Shown here: one piece after another, positions 5,932 through 10,311 of the stretch
Layout of the letters: each line of letters starts with the position of its first letter
Position numbering within the stretch: position 1 is the stretch's first letter
Assembly: GCA_027038775.1 (NCBI GenBank)
Contig: JALWGP010000152.1
Span: forward strand, 1-10,311
Length of the DNA stretch: 10,311 nucleotides
Direction of reading: 5' to 3'
From: Sedimenticola sp.
Lineage (GTDB): Bacteria; Pseudomonadota; Gammaproteobacteria; Chromatiales; Chromatiaceae
Position numbers and translations under genes: made by a program
Notes under the pieces: model-generated
Seen by the model: only the letters and a program-made list of their open reading frames with translations
What the model was told of the DNA's origin: nothing
The model's database searches: none

Positions 5932-6912
5932 TCAGTGGAGATGACAGGCGACCTGGTGGGGGGCTTCGCCGTCGTGTATCGGTCTCAGGAGCGGTCTCCT
6001 TTCGGCGCAGATCGGCATCGCCTCGGGGCAGCGGGTGCGGAAGGGGCAGCCCGAGGGCGGATCCAGGGGTGATGGCACCTCGCCCTGGAGGAGGATCCGT
6101 TTCCTGCGCCGTTTCGGATCGGGGACCGGGATGGCCGACAGCAGCGCCCGCGTGTAGGGGTGCATGGGATCCCGGTAGAGGTCCGCGGCGGGTGCGATCT
6201 CCACCAGCCTTCCCAGGTACATCACGCCCACCTGGTGGCTGATGTGCTGCACCACCGCCAGGTCGTGGGAGATGAAGAGGAAACTGATGCCCAGCTCCCG
6301 CTGCAGCCGGCCGATGAGGTTGAGCACCTGGGACTGCACCGACACGTCCAGCGCCGACACCGCCTCGTCGGCGACGATGAACTTCGGATCCAGGGTCAGC
6401 GCCCGGGCGATGCCGATGCGCTGGCGCTGGCCGCCGGAGAATTCGTGGGGATAGCGGTGGAGCACCTGCGGGCCCATGCCCACGATGTCGAGGAGCTCCA
6501 GCACCTTCTCGCGCCTCGACCGGGGCGTGCCGATGCGGTGGATCTCCATGGGCTCGAGCAGCGTCTGGAGTACCGTGCGCCGGGGGCTGAGGGAGGCGTA
6601 GGGATCCTGGAAGATGATCTGCATGTGGCGCCGCGCCGCGGTGAGCCTACTGCGGTCCAGCGCAGTGATGTCGGTGCCGTCCAGGATCACCCGGCCCGCG
6701 GTGGGTTCGTGCAGGCGCAGGATGGCGCGCCCCAGGGTGGATTTGCCGCAGCCCGACTCGCCCACCAGGCCGAAGGTTTCCCCCCGCTTCACCTCGAAGC
6801 TCACGTCGTCCACCGCTTTCAGCCAGCCGGTGATGCGGCGGAAGAAGCCGCCGCGCACGGGAAAGTGCTTGCCGAGAGCCTGCACCTGCAGCAGGGGGGG
6901 ATCAACGGTCAT
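5932..6912 (-). CDS. dppF: peptide-type ABC importer ATPase, DppF/OppF family
   Basis: A 326-residue ATPase of the oligopeptide/dipeptide/nickel importer family. It carries Walker [10 protein letters not shown] (51-59), Q-loop Gln102 in IFQDPYASL, signature SGGQRQR (159-165), Walker B FIVADE (178-183), D-loop SALD (186-189) and switch His216. The C-terminal extension contains [16 protein letters not shown] (251-266) and four cysteines (289, 295, 302, 323) spaced as in relatives known or proposed to bind a 4Fe-4S cluster. The long N-terminal spacer before Walker A ([11 protein letters not shown], 16-26) is typical of the F subunit. Its ATG overlaps the stop of the preceding ATPase (ATGA, 6909-6912), so the two are translationally coupled and likely form a heterodimer on the inner membrane. 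Peptide as substrate is inferred from the family; nickel or other solutes are possible. Confidence 0.93.
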   Translation of the reverse strand: MTVDPPLLQVQALGKHFPVRGGFFRRITGWLKAVDDVSFEVKRGETFGLVGESGCGKSTLGRAILRLHEPTAGRVILDGTDITALDRSRLTAARRHMQIIFQDPYASLSPRRTVLQTLLEPMEIHRIGTPRSRREKVLELLDIVGMGPQVLHRYPHEFSGGQRQRIGIARALTLDPKFIVADEAVSALDVSVQSQVLNLIGRLQRELGISFLFISHDLAVVQHISHQVGVMYLGRLVEIAPAADLYRDPMHPYTRALLSAIPVPDPKRRRKRILLQGEVPSPLDPPSGCPFRTRCPEAMPICAERRPLLRPIHDGEAPHQVACHLH

Positions 6913-7898
6913 TCCAGGCACCCCGCGTACCGGTTGGGATAGTGGCAGGCGACGGCGATGTCGCAACGCAGTTCGAGCTTCGGCTCCTGGCGGTGGCACA
7001 GGTCGTCGGCCCTGGGGCAGCGGTCGGCGAAGCGGCAGCCCGGCGGCAGGTGGAGCAGGTCGGGCACTGAGCCGGGGATGGTGGGCAGCTCCGGCAGCTT
7101 CTCCTCGCGGATACGGGGGATCGACTGGAGCAGCCCCTCGGTGTAGGGGTGGCGTGGCCGTTCGAAGAGGCACTCGACGGGCGCCTCCTCCACCACGCGG
7201 CCGGCGTACATCACCACCGCCCGGTGACAGGTCTCGGCCACCACTCCCAGGTCGTGGGTCACCAGCACCACCGAGGTGCCCAATTGCTCCTGCAGCCGCA
7301 CCATCTCGTCCAGCACCTGGGCCTGGGTGGTGACGTCCAGCGCCGTGGTGGGCTCGTCCGCCAGCAGCAGCTTGGGATTGCAGCTGAGCGCCATGGCGAT
7401 CATCACCCGCTGGCGCATACCGCCCGACATCTGGTGGGGGTAGTCGTCGATGCGCTTCTCCGGCGAGGGGATGCCCACCAGCGCCAGCATCTCCACCGCG
7501 CGGTCGCGCGCCTGCCGGCGGCTCATGCCTTGGTGGCGCACCAGCACGTCGGTCATCTGGGTGGCGATGGAGAGGACCGGGTTGAGGGCGGTCATGGGTT
7601 CCTGGAAGATCATGGAGATCTCCCTGCCGCGGATGTGCCGGTACTCCGCCTCGGAGAGGGTGGCCAGTTCCCGCCCCTCGAGCCGGATGGAGCCGGAGAC
7701 GATGCGCCCCGGCGGCGAGGGCACCAGTCCCAGCACGGCCAGCGCCGTCACCGTCTTGCCGCAGCCCGACTCGCCCACCAGCCCCAGGGTCTCGCCGGGC
7801 ACCAGGTCGAAGCTCACGCCGTCGATGGCGCGCACCAGGCCCCGCTCGGTGGAGAATTCCACCACCAGGTCGCGGACGCTGAGCAGGGGGCGGGTCAT
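6909..7898 (-). CDS. dppD: peptide-type ABC importer ATPase, DppD/OppD family
   Basis: A 329-residue ATPase with Walker A GESGCGKT (42-49), Q-loop Gln99 in [11 protein letters not shown], signature SGGMRQR (158-164), Walker B LLLADE (177-182), D-loop TALD (185-188) and switch His215. The SGGMRQR form and the MTALNP motif are typical of the D subunit. The C-terminal region has [12 protein letters not shown] (250-261) and cysteines 288, 294, 301 and 318, again in the pattern linked to an Fe-S cluster in this family. A strong GGGAGGGG ribosome site precedes the ATG. It lies 148 nt downstream of the permease C gene; that gap holds a degenerate structured repeat. It pairs with the F-type ATPase to energise the two permeases. 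Confidence 0.93.
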   Translation of the reverse strand: MTRPLLSVRDLVVEFSTERGLVRAIDGVSFDLVPGETLGLVGESGCGKTVTALAVLGLVPSPPGRIVSGSIRLEGRELATLSEAEYRHIRGREISMIFQEPMTALNPVLSIATQMTDVLVRHQGMSRRQARDRAVEMLALVGIPSPEKRIDDYPHQMSGGMRQRVMIAMALSCNPKLLLADEPTTALDVTTQAQVLDEMVRLQEQLGTSVVLVTHDLGVVAETCHRAVVMYAGRVVEEAPVECLFERPRHPYTEGLLQSIPRIREEKLPELPTIPGSVPDLLHLPPGCRFADRCPRADDLCHRQEPKLELRCDIAVACHYPNRYAGCLE

Positions 7899-7965
7899 GG
7901 CATCCCCTCCCGCGGGACCGGCAGAGAGGGAGCTGCTTCGCCGGCGGAAATGGGGGGTAGGAGGT

Positions 7966-8031
7966 GCGCCCCCGCGCCGAACTGCCTGGACAGGAGCCCT
8001 GGAGGGATTCGCGGCGGGGGCGCCGCTCCTG
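7966..8031 (+). repeat. degenerate copy of the structured repeat, between permease C and ATPase D
   Basis: Inverted arms GCGCCCCCGC (7966-7975) and GCGGGGGCGC (8014-8023) enclose a 38-nt core. A nested pair CAGGAGC (7991-7997) and GCTCCTG (8025-8031) offers an alternative fold. The core contains CCC-TGGA-GGG (7997-8006) followed by ATTCGCGGCG. This matches the second mini-hairpin and following segment (TGCA-TGGA-TGCA, ATTCACAGCG) of the copy at 9089-9192: the loop TGGA is kept and the stem is changed. The CCTGGACAGG stretch (7985-7994) may be the remnant of the first mini-hairpin. The arms are shorter than in the two full copies. Confidence 0.55.
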
Positions 8032-8046
8032 CGGGCGTGGCTTGTT

Positions 8047-8913
8047 TCATGTGCTCACTTTCCTGGGATCCAGCGCGTCCTGCAGCGCGTCGGAGAACAT
8101 GTTGAAGGCCATCACCAGCACGAAAAGGAAGGTGGAGGCGGTGACGAAGTTGGAGAAGTGGCCCGCCTGCACCTCCTGGGTGGACTCGGCGATCATCAGC
8201 CCCCAGGAGACGCCGTCGGTGACGCCCAGTCCCAGGAAGCTGAGGATCACCTCGGACTTGATGGCGCCGACGAAGACGATGGTGGCCTGCACCAGCAGGA
8301 TGTGGAAGGTGTTGGGCAGGATGTGGCGGAAGATGATGAGCCGCCGCGGCAGGCCGATGGCGCGCGCCGCCTCCACGAACTCGAAGTTCTTGAGCTTGAT
8401 CACCTCGCCCCGCACCAGCCGCGCGGTGGTGGTCCAGAAGGTGGCGATCATGGCGATGTGCATGGCGTAGGGGTTGCCCTGGAGGGCGTAGGCCAGGGCC
8501 GCCACGAAGAGGAAGAAGGGGATGGCGTCGAGCACGCCCATGAGCCAGAGGATGAGCTCGTCGGCCCAGCGGTTGCTGAAGTAGCCGGCCAGCGCGCCCA
8601 GCAGCCCGCCGAGGAGGGTGGAGAGCACGGCCACCACCAGCCCCACTTCGAAGGCGGTGCGGGTGCTGTAGATGGCGCGCTCGAAGATGTCCTGGCCGAT
8701 GATGTTGGTGCCCAGCCAGTAGTCCGGGCCGGGCGGCGCCCACATGGGCCCGTCCACCTGGCTCCAGCCCTGGCCCCACAGGCCCAGCCACACCCCCAGT
8801 GCGACGAGGAGATAGACCAGCACCACGCCCAGCGAGGCCATGCCGATGCGGTCGCGCCGGAACTTGTACCAAGCCTTGGCCCAGAGGGAGGTTCTCTCTT
8901 TGGCGGGTTTCAT
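8047..8913 (-). CDS. dppC: peptide-type ABC importer permease, DppC/OppC family
   Basis: A 288-residue inner-membrane permease. A short basic cytoplasmic N-terminus ([12 protein letters not shown], 18-29) leads into transmembrane helix 1 (about 28-46). A periplasmic segment with [18 protein letters not shown] (63-80) follows; the GTD-x-x-GRD-like part is a hallmark of the C subunit. Further membrane helices lie at about 89-111, 119-142, 150-164, 208-226 and 260-275. The EAA loop [20 protein letters not shown] (179-198) is the ATPase docking site. The ATG at 8913 is preferred over a GTG at 8928 because GGAG lies 9 nt before it on the minus strand. It is separated from the permease B gene by 310 nt, unusually long inside an importer operon; that gap is largely filled by two structured repeats. 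Confidence 0.92.
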   Translation of the reverse strand: MKPAKERTSLWAKAWYKFRRDRIGMASLGVVLVYLLVALGVWLGLWGQGWSQVDGPMWAPPGPDYWLGTNIIGQDIFERAIYSTRTAFEVGLVVAVLSTLLGGLLGALAGYFSNRWADELILWLMGVLDAIPFFLFVAALAYALQGNPYAMHIAMIATFWTTTARLVRGEVIKLKNFEFVEAARAIGLPRRLIIFRHILPNTFHILLVQATIVFVGAIKSEVILSFLGLGVTDGVSWGLMIAESTQEVQAGHFSNFVTASTFLFVLVMAFNMFSDALQDALDPRKVST

Positions 8914-8954
8914 TCGTGCGCTCTCCACGAATGGAAGCCCGTATTGACCGCTGT

Positions 8955-9058
8955 GCGCTTTCCAGGCTGTCTGGCGGGACCGCTACGAGCACATCCTTGT
9001 GCGCTCGACGTCGGCCGTCCCTGGCCTCCGACGTCCCGCCAGACAGCCTGGAAAGCGC
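8955..9058 (-). repeat. 104-nt structured repeat, copy 1 (26-bp perfect inverted arms)
   Basis: Bases 8955-8980 are the perfect reverse complement of 9033-9058, around a 52-nt core. Read on the minus strand, the core has two mini-hairpins: GGCC-AGGGAC-GGCC (plus-strand 9013-9026) and GCACA-AGGA-TGTGC (8989-9002), followed by GTAGCGGTCCCGC entering the arm. The order and loops match the copy at 9089-9192 on the opposite strand. No gene is visible inside; reading frames here are by-products of the repeat. It lies between permease B and permease C, probably within their transcript. Confidence 0.8.
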
Positions 9059-9088
9059 CTGAGAGGGTTCGGCGCCGGAGGTCTTGAA

Positions 9089-9192
9089 GAGGTTCCGGGA
9101 AGGCGGTTGCGGGACGTCCGAGGCAGGGATGCCGAGGCCGAGCGTGCATGGATGCATTCACAGCGGTCCCGCAACCGCCTTCCCGGAACCTC
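9089..9192 (+). repeat. 104-nt structured repeat, copy 2 (27-bp perfect inverted arms)
   Basis: Bases 9089-9115 are the perfect reverse complement of 9166-9192, around a 50-nt core. The core carries mini-hairpins GGC-AGGGAT-GCC (9122-9133) and TGCA-TGGA-TGCA (9145-9156), then ACAGCGGTCCCGC entering the right arm. The inner arm ends (GCGGGACGTC and GCGGTCCCGC) are shared with copy 1 read on the minus strand, but the outer arm sequences are unrelated to copy 1. Only 30 nt separate the two elements, which have exactly the same length. The remaining spacer (8914-8954, 9059-9088, 9193-9223) shows nothing else recognisable. Confidence 0.8.
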
Positions 9193-9223
9193 ACAACCCC
9201 TGCCACGAAGTGCCCGACAGTGC

Positions 9224-10177
9224 TCATTTCAAACTCACCCTCGGGTCCACCACCTTGTAAAGGATGTCGTTGAGGATCAGCACCAGCACGAAGAGCACCG
9301 CGGTGAGTCCCACCACCGCCTTGAGCACCGGCTGGTCGCCGGTGGTGATGGCGTCGTAGGTGACCAGCCCCACGCCGGGAATGCCGAAGTAGCTCTCGAT
9401 GAGCAGGGCGCCCGAGATCACCACGAAGGGGATGGAGAACATGATCCGCGTGATGATGGGGATCAGGGCGTTCTTCAGCACGTACTTGAAGAGCAGCTCC
9501 GCCGGCGGCGTGCCGAAGGCGCGCGCGGTGCGCACGTAGTCGCGTCCCATCTCCTCCACGAGCACCGCGCGGTAGAAGCGGGTGTTGTAGCCCAGGGCCA
9601 CGAACACCGTGGCCAGGGTGGGCACGGTGACGTAGCGCAGGTAGTCTCCGAAGTCGTAGACGTTCCAGCCCCGCACCGGGAACCAGCCCAGCCCGTAGTT
9701 GGAGGAGAAGAGGATCTGGAAGGCGATGATGACGATGAGGAAGCTCACGCTCATGCCCACCACCGAGCCCCCCATGATGAGCTTGTCCAGCCAGCGTCCC
9801 CGGTGCCAGGCCGCCGCCAGGGCCAGGGCGATGCCCAGCAGGTTGCCCAGTATGAAGCCCGGCAGGATCAGTGCCAGGGAGATGGGAATGGTACGTTTCA
9901 GGATGGAGCTGACCCGTTCGCCGGTGGAGTCGGAGTAGCCGAAGTCGAGGGTGGCCAGCTCCGCCAGGTACTCCAGGTAGCGGGTGACGAAGGGGCGGTC
10001 GTAGCCCAGCTGGTGGCGGATCTCGGCGATCTGCTCGGGGGTGGCGTTCTTGCCGATGAGGTCGTAGGTCTTGTCCGGGCCGAAATAGACCATCAGCAGG
10101 AAGCTGATGAGGGTGACGCCCAGGATCAGCGGAATCCCGGTGACGAACTTGCGCAGGGCGTACTGGAGCATCTCCAT
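9224..10177 (-). CDS. dppB: peptide-type ABC importer permease, DppB/OppB family
   Basis: A 317-residue inner-membrane permease, first of the importer genes in the window. Transmembrane helix 1 (about 12-31) is followed by a large periplasmic loop with HQLGYDRPFVTRYLEYLAEL (55-74) and DFGYSDSTGERV (78-89), typical of the B subunit. Membrane helices follow at about 98-122, 133-157, 186-203, 245-262 and 285-305. The EAA loop is around 208-240 (YVRTARAFGTPPAELLFKYV, 214-233), with the conserved Gly222. The C-terminus VVDPRVSLK is the usual B-subunit ending. The ATG at 10177 lacks a clear Shine-Dalgarno site; an ATG two codons on (10171) has GGAG directly adjacent, too close to help. The solute-binding subunit normally precedes this gene and may lie beyond the right edge. 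Confidence 0.93.
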   Translation of the reverse strand: MEMLQYALRKFVTGIPLILGVTLISFLLMVYFGPDKTYDLIGKNATPEQIAEIRHQLGYDRPFVTRYLEYLAELATLDFGYSDSTGERVSSILKRTIPISLALILPGFILGNLLGIALALAAAWHRGRWLDKLIMGGSVVGMSVSFLIVIIAFQILFSSNYGLGWFPVRGWNVYDFGDYLRYVTVPTLATVFVALGYNTRFYRAVLVEEMGRDYVRTARAFGTPPAELLFKYVLKNALIPIITRIMFSIPFVVISGALLIESYFGIPGVGLVTYDAITTGDQPVLKAVVGLTAVLFVLVLILNDILYKVVDPRVSLK

Positions 10178-10186
10178 GGCGGGCCT

Positions 10187-10192
10187 ATTCTA
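10187..10192 (-). promoter_or_regulatory. candidate -10 box before the permease B gene
   Basis: The minus strand reads TAGAAT here, five of six matches to the sigma-70 -10 consensus, 9 nt before the ATG. No good -35 is present 16-18 nt upstream. If real, the transcript would be almost leaderless, which would fit the missing ribosome site. Confidence 0.2.
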
Positions 10193-10273
10193 GCAGCCGA
10201 CAGAGCTTGAGAGCCCACAGCCCTGGATCATTGCGTCTTGTGTCCCGGGCAGGCCGGATTCCTTTCCTTTTCA

Positions 10274-10311
10274 GCAGGAACGCCGTAAATACCTCCATGC
10301 AGGCTTCGCGG
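10274..10311 (-). repeat. structured repeat, copy cut by the window edge
   Basis: On the minus strand the segment reads AAGCCTGCATGGAGG then ATTTACGGCGTTCCTGC, closely matching the second half of copy 2 (TGCATGGATGCATTCACAGCGGTCCCGC split over its core and arm). The mini-hairpin is CCT-GCATGG-AGG (plus-strand 10292-10303). The first mini-hairpin and one arm would lie past the edge. Confidence 0.55.

Noticed and set aside
8955..9058. Intrinsic terminator between permease B and C
   Set aside because: The stem is long, but no T-run follows on the minus strand, and the downstream genes belong to the same transporter.
7450..9087. 545-codon plus-strand open frame opposite the importer genes
   Set aside because: It is antisense to the permease C and ATPase D genes, with a composition (His, Glu, Gln, Gly runs) typical of the complement of high-GC coding sequence.
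7895..9157. Long minus-strand open frame across the permease C gene and both spacers
   Set aside because: It overlaps the well-supported permease in another frame, reads through repeat arms, and has no family signature; it is a high-GC shadow.
8955..9192. Inverted repeats as an insertion sequence, CRISPR array or integron attC site
   Set aside because: There is no transposase gene, target duplication or run of direct repeats, and the attC core boxes (RYYYAAC and GTTRRRY) are not evident at the arm ends.

Overview
The window is a GC-rich (roughly two-thirds G+C) bacterial chromosomal segment, densely coded with short spacers and Shine-Dalgarno starts. Gene types and codon use fit a gammaproteobacterium, perhaps of the Chromatiales/Ectothiorhodospiraceae kind. 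That placement is inferred from style and gene content; there is no rRNA or marker gene to confirm it. I see no tRNA, rRNA, CRISPR array, insertion sequence or phage module.

Layout. (1) 1-693 (+): the 3' part of a protein of unknown function, possibly a hotdog-fold enzyme. (2) 694-894: a spacer with a 16-bp perfect palindrome and a 9-bp-stem hairpin. (3) 895-2693 (+): a tight three-gene operon of a COG1926-type phosphoribosyltransferase, an alpha/beta (dienelactone-hydrolase-like) hydrolase and a short DksA/TraR zinc-finger protein, with 26-27 nt gaps and a clear ribosome site before each gene. (4) 2784-4724 (+): a Wzz/GumC-type polysaccharide chain-length protein whose cytoplasmic tail resembles a tyrosine-recombinase catalytic domain with nearly all catalytic residues replaced. 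(5) 4741-5841 (-): a methyltransferase-like protein and a bactofilin, convergent with the Wzz gene; a small hairpin spans both facing stop codons. (6) 5932-10177 (-): a peptide-type ABC importer in the order permease B, permease C, ATPase D, ATPase F. The solute-binding protein is not in the window and may lie past the right edge.

The most unusual non-coding content is a family of structured repeats around the importer genes. Two elements of exactly 104 nt lie between the two permease genes in opposite orientation. Each has 26-27 bp perfect inverted arms around a shared core that folds into two small hairpins. The arms and small stems differ between the copies yet stay paired, while the loop sequences are kept. 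A degenerate third copy lies between permease C and ATPase D, and a fourth is cut by the right edge of the window.

How the genes work together: the importer genes form one transport complex. The phosphoribosyltransferase/hydrolase/DksA set looks like a small stress or metabolic operon of unknown substrate. The Wzz-like protein, bactofilin and methyltransferase may all concern the cell envelope, but their link is only by position.
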